64,000 bases of DNA from CBDCFV01 sp965261795. GTDB lineage: Bacteria; Chloroflexota; Dehalococcoidia; Lucifugimonadales; UBA3495. Numbering within the stretch: position 1 is the first letter of the stretch; every line of letters starts with the position of its first letter. Positions 1 to 7,711 of the stretch are shown here, one piece after another. The notes below the pieces were generated by a model. That model was not told the DNA's origin. It ran no database searches and worked only from the letters and a program-made list of their open reading frames with translations. The position numbers and the translations under genes were made by a program. The stretch is taken from the NCBI GenBank assembly GCA_965261795.1, contig OZ253476.1, positions 1,302,001-1,366,000 of the forward strand, written 5' to 3'.

Positions 1-677
1 CCGAGGTTATCGACCAGCCCAAGACGGAAATGAGCGCCTACGCTCCCAAGATGATCCGCTTGAAGATCCCGGTGGAAAAGATTGGCGCCCTCATCGGCCC
101 GGGGGGCAGGGTAATCCGCAGCATCTCCGAAGATACCGGGACCTCCATCGACGTTCAGGACGACGGCTCTGTCACCATCGGCGGGTCGGATGGCGCAAAG
201 CTGGAGCAGGCGCGGGCCAAGGTGGACAGCCTTACACGCGAATTGGCGGTGGGAGACATCTTCACCGGCAAAATTACAAGGTTGACCAGCTTTGGAGTGT
301 TTGTGGAACTGTTGCCCGGACGTGAAGGCTTGGTCCGTTCCGGCGACTTGGGTGACATGGAGTCAGAAGTGGAAATCGGCCAGGAAGTCACCGTGGTGAT
401 CCAGGAAATCGATTCTCAAGGCCGCCTGAACCTGTCCCGGCGTGCGTTGTTCGGTGACAACGGCGGTTCCCCCGCACCGGAGCGACCGCCGGCCCGTTCC
501 GGCAGCTTTGACCGCGGTCCCCGTCCCGGCGGCGGCGGGTATGGCGGAGGACGCGGCGGCCAGGACCGCCGGCCCGGCCCCGGCCCCGGCCCAGGGCGTG
601 GGGGTCCGCGGCCCGGAGGCGGAGGACCCAACCAAGGAGGAGACCGGCGGTTCACAGGTGGCGGCGGGAACCGCTAA
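1..677 (+). CDS. pnp: Polyribonucleotide nucleotidyltransferase (PNPase), C-terminal part
   Basis: Phosphorolytic 3'-5' exoribonuclease of mRNA decay. The gene enters from the left edge: the open frame runs from base 3, so the ATG at 30 is internal. Visible are the end of the second catalytic core with the YAPKM linker, a KH RNA-binding domain (IGALIGPGGRVIRSI, GxxG loop) and an S1 RNA-binding domain (GDIFTGKITRLTSFGVFVEL). The last 60 or so residues are a low-complexity tail rich in Gly, Pro and Arg with RGG-like steps, longer than in most bacterial PNPases. A strong hairpin follows the stop. Family assignment is secure; the role of the tail is unknown. Confidence 0.95.
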   Translation, partial: EVIDQPKTEMSAYAPKMIRLKIPVEKIGALIGPGGRVIRSISEDTGTSIDVQDDGSVTIGGSDGAKLEQARAKVDSLTRELAVGDIFTGKITRLTSFGVFVELLPGREGLVRSGDLGDMESEVEIGQEVTVVIQEIDSQGRLNLSRRALFGDNGGSPAPERPPARSGSFDRGPRPGGGGYGGGRGGQDRRPGPGPGPGRGGPRPGGGGPNQGGDRRFTGGGGNR

Positions 678-712
678 GGCCTTCCTTATGGCGCAGTAAT
701 CAAACGGCTATC

Positions 713-750
713 GGCCCGGTCTTGCAACGAGACCGGGCCATTTGCTGTTA
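713..750 (+). terminator. Rho-independent-like terminator after pnp
   Basis: A perfect 10-bp stem GGCCCGGTCT (713-722) pairs with AGACCGGGCC (730-739) around a 7-base loop, followed by ATTTGCTGTT. The T tract is imperfect. It lies 36 bases after the pnp stop and separates pnp from dapB. Confidence 0.75.
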
Positions 751-809
751 CCTGAGATTGAACCATGTTAATATCTAACCTGCCTTAAGCTCTTTCGAAG
801 AGGGTATCC

Positions 810-1598
810 ATGGCTTCAATCCGAGTTGTAGTAAACGGCGCAACCGGCAAAATGGGTACGGAAACCGTCGCCGCTGTCAGCGGCGACGAGGACATGTCTT
901 TGGTAGGCGCGGTGTGTCACCGGAACCGCGGCCCGGTATTGGCGTTGCCGGGCGGGGCCGAGGTAAGTCTGTCCACAAACCTGGAGTCTCTGCTTGAAGA
1001 GACCAAGCCCGACGTGCTGGTGGACTTCACTAACGCTTCGGCATGTATGGAGGCCGCCCTGCTGGGCGTCGCTTCATCCACGCACCTAGTCCTGGGAGCC
1101 AGCGGGTTGACTGACGACGACTTGGCCCGGCTGGATGCGCTGGCAAACGACAAGGGCATCGGCGTCATATTTGCCCCCAACTTTGCCTTGGGGGCGGTAG
1201 TGCTGAAACGGTTGGTAGAGCAGGCCGCCGGGTACTTCGATTACGTTGACATCGTGGAGTCTCACCACGAAGCAAAAATCGACGCTCCTTCGGGCTTCGC
1301 CATGGCCTTGGCCAAGAGCATAGGCGACAACAAGCAGTTCACCCGGAACCAGACGGAGAAAGAGAATCTGCCCGGCACTCGCGGCGGCGAATACAACGGG
1401 GTGACGATCCACAGCGTCAGGATGGCCGGACGCAGCGCCCACCACGAAGTCATCATGGGCACCCAAGGGCAGACCGTATCCCTGCGCCACGACACGTTGG
1501 GCCGCGACTGCTACATGCCCGGTGTGCTGCGCTGCATCCGCGAGGTTGTGAATCGGCAGGGTCTTGTGGTAGGCTTGGAAAATATCCTCGGGCTATAG
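810..1598 (+). CDS. dapB: 4-hydroxy-tetrahydrodipicolinate reductase
   Basis: Reduces 4-hydroxy-tetrahydrodipicolinate with NAD(P)H, the second committed step to diaminopimelate and lysine, in the cytoplasm. The 262-residue protein has the Rossmann motif GATGKMG at residues 10-16 and the family signature ESHHEAKIDAPSG near residue 150, which carries the catalytic His pair, Lys and substrate-binding segment. Length fits the family. The ATG at 810 places the beta strand immediately before the GxxGxxG motif as expected. Next come asd, an aldehyde dehydrogenase and dapA, all on this strand, so dapB, asd and dapA form a lysine-branch cluster. Confidence 0.95.
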   Translation: MASIRVVVNGATGKMGTETVAAVSGDEDMSLVGAVCHRNRGPVLALPGGAEVSLSTNLESLLEETKPDVLVDFTNASACMEAALLGVASSTHLVLGASGLTDDDLARLDALANDKGIGVIFAPNFALGAVVLKRLVEQAAGYFDYVDIVESHHEAKIDAPSGFAMALAKSIGDNKQFTRNQTEKENLPGTRGGEYNGVTIHSVRMAGRSAHHEVIMGTQGQTVSLRHDTLGRDCYMPGVLRCIREVVNRQGLVVGLENILGL

Positions 1599-1767
1599 AC
1601 CAAGCCAATGCAAATTGGCCCTTCTGTTGCCGAGGATGTCTTTATTGACCGGCAGGCAATAGGTGAAGCGTCGGCTCCCGAAATAATTGGGCCTGCCACA
1701 TGGCTCACGTCATGCGGTCGCTGGGCAAACGCTATTCCAACCAATTGAGATATACCTGAGAAGCAGC

Positions 1768-2814
1768 TTGAAAGACCTGACTATAGCAGTAGTGGGAGCA
1801 TCCGGCGCCGTAGGCACGGAATTCCTGAAGATAATCGAAGGAAGGTATGACGACCTTCCCAACATCAGGGCGTTGGCGTCCGCCCGTTCGGCGGGCAGAC
1901 GGCTCACCGTAGGCGGCCGGGAGGTCGTGGTGGAAGAGACCACCGAGCGGTCATTCGAGGGTGTGGACATCGCTTTCATCTCAGTAAGCACCGAGATGAG
2001 CCGGAAGCTGGCCCCCTTGGCTGTGGCTGCCGGAGCGGCGGTCATCGACGATAGTTCCGCCTTCCGCATGGACGAGAACGTCCCGCTGGTGGTGCCGGAA
2101 GTCAACGGCGAGGACGTAGAGTGGCACGAGGGCATCCTGGCCATCCCCAACTGTTCGACGACCCCCTTGGTGATGGTTTGCCATCCGCTGCGCCGGAACA
2201 ACCCCATCAAGCGAGTTATCGCCGACACCTACCAGTCGGTATCCGGAATCGGCGGTGCGGCTATGGGGGAACTGCGCAGCCAGACCCAGCAGTTGCTCGA
2301 CGGGGAAACGGAGCTCCGGACCGAGGCCTTGGACTATCAAATCGGCTTTAACGTCGTCCCCCAGATAGACCGCTTCCTGGATGACGGGTACACCATGGAA
2401 GAGAGGAAGATGATCCAGGAGACGCGCAAGATAATGCACGCTCCGGACATCTCGATTTCCGCCACATGCGTCCGCGTGCCGGTCTACATATCCCACTGCG
2501 CCGCGGTGCATGTGGAGTTCGAACAGCCTGTATCTCCCGATCAGGCGCGGGAAATCCTGGCTGCAATGCCGGGTGTGACCGTGATGGACGACCCGGAAAA
2601 CCGGGTGTACCCGATGCCTTGGGAGTCGGCCGGCGCCGATGATGTGTTTGTCGGCCGGATCCGGCGTGACGCTTCTCATCCCAACGGGTTGGTGATGTGG
2701 GTAGTGTCCGACAATCTGCGAAAAGGAGCGGCTCTTAACTCCATCCAGATAGCGGAGGAGTTACTGCGCCGCGATTGCATCCGGCCCAAGCACAAGAGCG
2801 GCGCGGCCCGCTAG
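1768..2814 (+). CDS. asd: Aspartate-semialdehyde dehydrogenase
   Basis: Converts aspartyl phosphate to aspartate semialdehyde, feeding dapA. From the TTG at 1768 the protein is 348 residues, starting MKDLTIAVVGASGAVGTEF with GASGAVG at residues 10-16, the normal position. The frame opens earlier (TTG at 1687), but those 27 residues do not look like the family. The catalytic Cys is C129 in IPNCSTTPL; SVSGIGGAAMGEL and VPVYISHCAAVHVEF match the substrate and His segments. The 5' neighbour dapB and 3' neighbours fit one pathway. The exact start is the only uncertainty, since its ribosome site is weak. Confidence 0.93.
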   Translation: MKDLTIAVVGASGAVGTEFLKIIEGRYDDLPNIRALASARSAGRRLTVGGREVVVEETTERSFEGVDIAFISVSTEMSRKLAPLAVAAGAAVIDDSSAFRMDENVPLVVPEVNGEDVEWHEGILAIPNCSTTPLVMVCHPLRRNNPIKRVIADTYQSVSGIGGAAMGELRSQTQQLLDGETELRTEALDYQIGFNVVPQIDRFLDDGYTMEERKMIQETRKIMHAPDISISATCVRVPVYISHCAAVHVEFEQPVSPDQAREILAAMPGVTVMDDPENRVYPMPWESAGADDVFVGRIRRDASHPNGLVMWVVSDNLRKGAALNSIQIAEELLRRDCIRPKHKSGAAR

Positions 2815-2861
2815 CGTCAAACCCCAAATACGCCAGCCCACAAGGGAAAGGTAGCTCAGCA

Positions 2862-4382
2862 ATGCCATTCGGCAACAATCCGATCCAACTGCCTCTTGCC
2901 AGCCCCCTCATTATCAACGGTGTAGAATCTGCGGCCACGGGCGGCGGGGAGTTTTCGCGAGAAAACCCCGCCGACGCCAGGGAAGTGGCCACCATTGCAG
3001 CCCAAGGCACCTTGGAAGACGTTCGAGCGGCCATCGACGCCGCCCGAGAGGCCTTCGACAGCAACGTCAGCAACTGGATTTACAACTACAAACTGCGGGA
3101 ACAGGTGCTTTACCGTACTGCCCAGTTGATGCGGGAGAATGCCGACCGTTTGGCCCAGGTTGTGAGCTTGGAAGTGGGAATGCCCCAGCGCCAAGCCGTG
3201 CCTCACATCAGCGCCGCAGCGGATATTTTCGAGTTTTACGCCGGGCTGGCCGGAAAACTTTACGGCGAGAGTTTCACCTTGCCCAATGGCTCGATGATAA
3301 ATCTGGTCAAAGAGCCGATGGGGGTCATCGGAATGATAACTCCCTGGAACTTTCCGTTGACCCAGACCGCCCGCAAAGTAGCCCCGGCCTTGGCCGTCGG
3401 TTGCACCATAGTGGTCAAACCCGCCAGCTACACCCCCGCCGCTTCTTACGAGCTAATCAAGCTGATGCACCAGACGGGCATGCCCGCCGGTGTTGTGAAC
3501 CTGGTCTCGGGGCCGGGCAGCGTCGTCGGCGCGGAAATCGTGACCAATCCCAAAATCGACAAGATTTCCTTCACCGGGGAGACCGGCACGGGCAAGGGCA
3601 TTGCCGCTCAAGCCGCGAGGGACGTGAAACGGATCAGCTTGGAGCTTGGAGGTAAGGCCCCCTACGTGGTGTTCGACGACGCTGATGTTGACGCCGCGTC
3701 TCGGGCGGCCATCTTCGGGATGTTCCGCAACGCGGGGCAGGCCTGTGGCGCGACCACGCGCCTTTTGGTGCAGGAAGGCATACATGACGAATTCCTGTCC
3801 AGCGTGGTGGACCTTGCCAGGAAAATAGAGGTGGGCGACCCGTCCGCCCAATCGGTGGACATGGGGCCGTTGATCTCCAGCGGCCAGGAGAACGTGGTCC
3901 AGGAATACATCAAATTCGGCCAGGACGCTTTCCAGTTGGTCACCGGCGGGTCTAAGCTTCATGGCCCGGGGTACGACCACGGTTACTATATTGAACCCAC
4001 CATTTTCGACGGCGTGGACAACTCGTCCAGGCTAAGCCAGGAGGAGATATTCGGCCCGGTAGTTGCCGTTACCACCTTCCGCGACGAGGAAGAGGCGATT
4101 CATCTGGCCAACGACGTTGACTTCGGCTTGGTGGCCGGCGTGTGGAGCACCGACTATCCGCGGGCCATGCGGGTGGCGCGGCGCATCAAGGCGGGCACCG
4201 TCTGGATTTGGGACAACTACGCCCAGCCGGTTGAAGGGATCTGGGGCGGCTACAAGCAGAGCGGCATAGGACGAGAGTTAGGCTATCACGGCTTGGACGA
4301 TTTTATAGAAATCAAGCAGATTTTCACCGACGGTACGGGCTTGGCCATGAAGCCGCCCTTCGCCCAAGTGATCAAGGAATAA
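2862..4382 (+). CDS. NAD(P)-dependent aldehyde dehydrogenase
   Basis: Oxidises an aldehyde to the acid; substrate unknown. From the ATG at 2862 (preceded by GGGAAAGG) the protein is 506 residues, typical of the ALDH superfamily. Visible motifs are the dinucleotide segment GVIGMITPWNFPLTQTARK, the general-base Glu in LELGGKAPYVVFDDAD (E261) and the nucleophile in NAGQACGATTRLL (C295). Overall it resembles the betaine/aminoaldehyde-type branch. It sits between asd and dapA, 47 bases after asd, which is not a usual place for a broad-specificity ALDH. A link to lysine or a diamine-derived aldehyde is only an inference from position. Confidence 0.9.
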   Translation: MPFGNNPIQLPLASPLIINGVESAATGGGEFSRENPADAREVATIAAQGTLEDVRAAIDAAREAFDSNVSNWIYNYKLREQVLYRTAQLMRENADRLAQVVSLEVGMPQRQAVPHISAAADIFEFYAGLAGKLYGESFTLPNGSMINLVKEPMGVIGMITPWNFPLTQTARKVAPALAVGCTIVVKPASYTPAASYELIKLMHQTGMPAGVVNLVSGPGSVVGAEIVTNPKIDKISFTGETGTGKGIAAQAARDVKRISLELGGKAPYVVFDDADVDAASRAAIFGMFRNAGQACGATTRLLVQEGIHDEFLSSVVDLARKIEVGDPSAQSVDMGPLISSGQENVVQEYIKFGQDAFQLVTGGSKLHGPGYDHGYYIEPTIFDGVDNSSRLSQEEIFGPVVAVTTFRDEEEAIHLANDVDFGLVAGVWSTDYPRAMRVARRIKAGTVWIWDNYAQPVEGIWGGYKQSGIGRELGYHGLDDFIEIKQIFTDGTGLAMKPPFAQVIKE

Positions 4383-4467
4383 CTTCCAAGGCCCCGTCAC
4401 TACCGTTTTTATTTTGCGGTACAATATGGTACCGCTGGGGACGCACCCAATAAGCAGGAGGCCAGGC

Positions 4468-5364
4468 ATGGCAGAGATAGGCAGGCTAATCACAGCGATG
4501 GTCACTCCGTTCGACGACCAAGGAGAGGTGGACTACGATCAAGCTAAGGCTCTCGCCAAGGCCCTGGTAGCATCGGGTAGTGATGGAGTCTTGGTTTCGG
4601 GCACCACAGGGGAGTCACCAACCTTGACCAACGATGAAAAGCTACGGCTGTGGGGCGAAGTCAAGGATGCTTTGGGAGATAGCGGCGCAATGATAGCCGG
4701 CACCGGCAATTACAGCACTGCCGAGAGTATCGAGCTAAGCAAGGAAGCCGAACAGCAAGGAGTGGACGGCATTTTGCTGGTGGTCCCTTACTACAACAAG
4801 CCTCCCCAGGAGGGCTTGTACCTGCACTTCAAGGCTATCGCGGAAAGCGTCAACCTCCCTTGTATGCTCTACAACGTGACCAGCCGCACCAGCCTGAACA
4901 TGACCGACGAGACGACCATTCGCCTCAGTCACGTAGACAACATCGTCGGCATCAAGGAAGCCGGCAGCGACATGGACCAGATAACCCGCATCATCGACGG
5001 GGCCAAGGACGGGTTCCGGGTCTGGAGCGGCAACGACAACGAGACCTACTACATGATGGCCACGGGAGGCTACGGGGTAGTGAGCGTTGCGTCCCACTTG
5101 GTCGGCAACCAGATCAGCCAGATGATGGGGTATTTGCTGGAAGGCGACGTGGAAAACGCGGCGGCCGAGCACCGGCGGCTGCTCCCACTGTTCAAGGTCC
5201 TGTTCGTCATGTCGAACCCTATCCCGGTGAAGTACTCCCTCAACCAGGTCGGGTTCAACGTTGGACAGCCCCGGCTTCCATTGGTGCCCCCGGGCGAAGG
5301 GTCCGCCAGCCGGATACGCGCTGTGCTGGCCAACTACGACATCGATCTGCCTATTTCATCGTAG
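4468..5364 (+). CDS. dapA: 4-hydroxy-tetrahydrodipicolinate synthase
   Basis: Condenses pyruvate with aspartate semialdehyde, the first lysine-specific step. The ATG at 4468 has a good Shine-Dalgarno (CAGGAGG) and gives 298 residues, the usual length. TIM-barrel signatures are VSGTTGESPTL, the pyruvate Schiff-base lysine in GIKEAGSD (K163) and the catalytic Tyr in MLYNVTSRT (Y135). YYNKPPQEGLYLHF is the standard barrel segment. dapA closes the dapB-asd-ALDH-dapA cluster and is followed by a clear terminator. A longer in-frame ATG at 4414 is rejected because it lacks a ribosome site and adds unlike sequence. Confidence 0.95.
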   Translation: MAEIGRLITAMVTPFDDQGEVDYDQAKALAKALVASGSDGVLVSGTTGESPTLTNDEKLRLWGEVKDALGDSGAMIAGTGNYSTAESIELSKEAEQQGVDGILLVVPYYNKPPQEGLYLHFKAIAESVNLPCMLYNVTSRTSLNMTDETTIRLSHVDNIVGIKEAGSDMDQITRIIDGAKDGFRVWSGNDNETYYMMATGGYGVVSVASHLVGNQISQMMGYLLEGDVENAAAEHRRLLPLFKVLFVMSNPIPVKYSLNQVGFNVGQPRLPLVPPGEGSASRIRAVLANYDIDLPISS

Positions 5365-5389
5365 AACCATCGTCTCACCCGGTTAGCGC

Positions 5390-5427
5390 GGCCTGCCCCT
5401 TCCCGGTATTGGGGCAGGCCTTTATTT
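5390..5427 (+). terminator. Terminator after dapA
   Basis: Perfect 10-bp stem GGCCTGCCCC (5390-5399) with GGGGCAGGCC (5411-5420), then TTTATTT. A classical intrinsic terminator 26 bases after the dapA stop. Confidence 0.88.
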
Positions 5428-5549
5428 CGGGGACTTATATACCTAATTACACGGGGCCTCAGTCAACCCCTCTCTTTTCTTCTTATGCCACGCAATTTAC
5501 AATTAATATATGGTGAACGTAAACACACCACTAATCGGCGTAACTATTA

Positions 5550-6533
5550 ACCTGAGTTCGGGAAAGTTAAAAGGGATGAGATAGGAGTTGAAGTTGCTGG
5601 TCTGAGAGGTGAAGGGAAGGCTTTTTCGGTTGATGGCAGTAGGCGATCAGGCCACAGAGCAGGTTGACCAGGAAGTTAGCCACACTGCGGTGCCGGGTAT
5701 GTTCAATTTGGGAAATGTTCTTCAGTTGGTCGTTGATGGTCTCAATGACCGACCGTTTCCGCAACAACAGCTTGTCTTCCAGAGGCAACGGACGCTTCTT
5801 CATGTTCTTGCGCCTGGGGGTGATTAGCTCCAAGCCTTGGGCCAGCAGTTGTTTGAATAGTGGTTGGGAGATGTAGCCCTTGTCGCCGAAGAGCTTGCCA
5901 AACAAGCCCTTAGCCAAGGCTGGCAGCGGCTTGCGGTCATCGACGTTGCCCGGAGTCAGCCGGCACGCCAGTATTTCACCCCGGTCATTGACGACCAGGT
6001 GGAGTTTGAAGCCATAAAACCAGCCCATTGTGGTCTTGCCCCGGGCGGCGATTCCGGCAAAGACCTGGTGGCGGGGAATCCGCTTGTTATGGCATACCTT
6101 GATGGCAGTGGCATCCACGAAGGCGAGGCCGGTGCAGTTGCCTTGGCGCTGTTGCAGGTAGGCTAACAGGGGGATGGTCACGGTAGGCGTCAACTCAACG
6201 AACCGGTTGTAGCTGACCAAGCCTGGGAATTCGGGCCGGAGGTGCACCAGGGTATACTCAGTGTAATAGGCTTTGAAGGTACGGTAGTGGGACTGGTGAA
6301 AGTGAATGAGAATCGTCATGATTTCACTGGGGGACAACCTTGTCGCTCGAACTCTCCGCCCCCCTTTCCGCGCCAACGTCACTCGACGCCAATGCGGTTG
6401 GAAGGCTTGCCAGAAATCATCGACATTGCAGAACAGTTTGAGTAAACTCATGAGGGATGCCTCCTTGGTATTCATCTACCAGAAAGAATACCTGTTCTTT
6501 CTTTGGGAGGCATCCCTTATCCCGAACTCAGGT
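5550..6533 (-). mobile_element. Complete IS982-family insertion sequence
   Basis: A 984-bp element bounded by 13-bp perfect inverted repeats ACCTGAGTTCGGG (5550-5562) and CCCGAACTCAGGT (6521-6533), flanked by the direct target duplication TATTA (5545-5549 and 6534-6538). It carries one transposase gene on the minus strand filling almost the whole length. Size, terminal AC and organisation fit IS982. Intact ends, intact target repeat and intact ORF indicate a recent insertion. Confidence 0.92.
5567..6451 (-). CDS. IS982-family DDE transposase
   Basis: Catalyses transposition of the surrounding element. The ATG at 6451 follows AAGGAGG by 8 bases and gives 294 residues. An N-terminal region (SLLKLFCNVDDFWQAFQPHW, then LSPSEIMTILIHFHQS) typical of IS982 is followed by the RNase-H-like domain: first Asp in LAFVDATAIKVC, second Asp in LFGDKGYIS, and Glu in KRSVIETINDQLKN, the Y-less DDE signature of this family. 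The reading frame is complete. Its 3' end is only 17 bases from the left terminal repeat. Confidence 0.92.
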   Translation of the reverse strand: MSLLKLFCNVDDFWQAFQPHWRRVTLARKGGRRVRATRLSPSEIMTILIHFHQSHYRTFKAYYTEYTLVHLRPEFPGLVSYNRFVELTPTVTIPLLAYLQQRQGNCTGLAFVDATAIKVCHNKRIPRHQVFAGIAARGKTTMGWFYGFKLHLVVNDRGEILACRLTPGNVDDRKPLPALAKGLFGKLFGDKGYISQPLFKQLLAQGLELITPRRKNMKKRPLPLEDKLLLRKRSVIETINDQLKNISQIEHTRHRSVANFLVNLLCGLIAYCHQPKKPSLHLSDQQLQLLSHPF

Positions 6534-6858
6534 TATTAGCATTATCATTCTCTTACTTATAGCCGCGGCTTGGGTTTCCGGGTTCGGCGGCTTGAAGAGT
6601 GACGTTGCCCACTTGAAGAGTGACGTTGCCCATTTGACTAATCGGGTAGATATATTAGAGCGTGAAATGCTAGACGGCTTTGACCGGATGGAGCAGGAAA
6701 TCCGAACATCCAAGGTTGAAGTTATAACGGCCATTGCTGAACATGAACACGACTCTGGCGGTAAGGTTGTCTTTCGACGACCTTCGTAGTCTTTCTTCCT
6801 TTTGCGCCAAAAAACAAATACTGTTAAGGTGATAGTATGCCAACTTATCGTGTTTATC

Positions 6859-7044
6859 TCAGTGAGAAAATCGAAAGGGACAATAACTTCCGATCAGACC
6901 CTTCGAGAACATCTTTCGTAGTCGCTCGACTTCGGCGTTTTCACCCTCCTGTATCTCCCGATTTTTGACGGACTGCTCATATAGGAAATTGACCACTTCC
7001 TCCTTGGCTATTCGCCTTACTTCTCCTTTGTCTTGTTCGTTCAT
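6859..7044 (-). CDS. Small charged protein of unknown function
   Basis: 61 residues, rich in Glu, Lys and Arg (EVRRIAKEEVVNFLYEQSVKNREI), predicted mostly helical, no membrane span. I do not recognise the family. The start is well supported: GGAGGA lies 7 bases before the ATG at 7044, and a tight hairpin AGCCGCC-CAA-GGCGGCT (7058-7074) sits just upstream in the leader. It faces away from the DinB-like gene and toward the IS-interrupted gene. Antisense to it a weaker 43-codon frame exists. Could be a genuine small gene or a truncated remnant. Confidence 0.5.
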   Translation of the reverse strand: MNEQDKGEVRRIAKEEVVNFLYEQSVKNREIQEGENAEVERLRKMFSKGLIGSYCPFRFSH

Positions 7045-7155
7045 TTATTTTTCCTCCAGCCGCCCAAGGCGGCTCGTGTAATTTGGTATATAATTCCCTT
7101 GTTTCGTCAGTCCTATCGTATCAGTGAGCAACATTTCTGCACCCGGGAGTACCTG

Positions 7156-7677
7156 ATGAACATACTGCAAGACTTCATCCGTCAGTCCTTCGCTACCAAC
7201 TGGGAATGGACGGAACGCTACGTTGACGGCCTTACCCAGGATGAAATGGAGTTTCGCCCCAACGACCAGTGCCACTCCATTGGTTTCATCCTGTGGCATT
7301 ACGGCCGGGCCCTCGACCTTTGGGTGCAAACGTTCGCCAAACGGGAGCCGCAGCTATATGAAAAGGGCTGGGCCCAGCGGTTCGGGTTCAACCCGGAGCC
7401 CATGGACGTTGGGTTTCAATACACTGCCGACGACCTGGCGGCTTGGAAGTGCCCCGATAAGGCCCTGCTCCTTGAATATGCAAACGACGCCCGGAACAAC
7501 CTTTTGGACTTTTTGTCGCAGCATGACGATGCTTCGCTGACGGAAACGACCATGGTCAATCGCCGGGGAGAGACCATCTCCATCGCGGAGATGTTCCGGA
7601 TGCTGCTATGGGAGACCAACCAGCACGGAGGCCAAGCCGGTTATCTCCGGGGGATGCAACGGGGGTTGGACCAGTAG
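7156..7677 (+). CDS. DinB-like superfamily protein
   Basis: 173 residues from the ATG at 7156 (GGGAGT upstream). The sequence has the four-helix DinB/YfiT pattern: an N-terminal helix with FATNWEWTERYVDGLTQDEM, the metal-site histidine in SIGFILWHYGRALDLWV, and a C-terminal ETNQHGGQAGYLRGM segment carrying the other expected His. Such proteins bind Zn or Ni and act as thiol-dependent transferases or hydrolases; the substrate here is unknown. The next gene starts 34 bases downstream on the same strand and may be co-transcribed. The longer upstream frame to 7033 overlaps a neighbour's start and is not favoured. Confidence 0.8.
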   Translation: MNILQDFIRQSFATNWEWTERYVDGLTQDEMEFRPNDQCHSIGFILWHYGRALDLWVQTFAKREPQLYEKGWAQRFGFNPEPMDVGFQYTADDLAAWKCPDKALLLEYANDARNNLLDFLSQHDDASLTETTMVNRRGETISIAEMFRMLLWETNQHGGQAGYLRGMQRGLDQ

Positions 7678-7711
7678 AAATTTATTCGCAGCAAGCAGGG
7701 AGATTGAAAAC

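Larger units (their letters stand above)
5510..6789 (+). pseudogene. Small membrane-anchored coiled-coil protein gene split by an IS
   Basis: The left part is 5510-5549 (ATG GTG AAC..., 13 codons and one base) and the right part is 6539-6789. Removing the IS and one 5-bp target copy joins them in frame as a 96-residue protein. That protein has a hydrophobic segment (VTISIIILLLIAAAWVSGF) as a single membrane span, followed by a heptad-like region with a duplicated KSDVAHL unit and a charged tail, ending at TAG 6787. The fact that excision restores the frame and completes the hydrophobic span is direct evidence. Function is unknown; its shape fits a small membrane-bound coiled-coil protein. Confidence 0.8.

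Noticed and set aside
6837..6968. 43-codon frame starting MPTYRVYLSEKIERD
   Set aside because: Overlaps in antisense a better supported small gene with a strong ribosome site, and has no recognisable continuation; possibly a truncated remnant, left unlisted.
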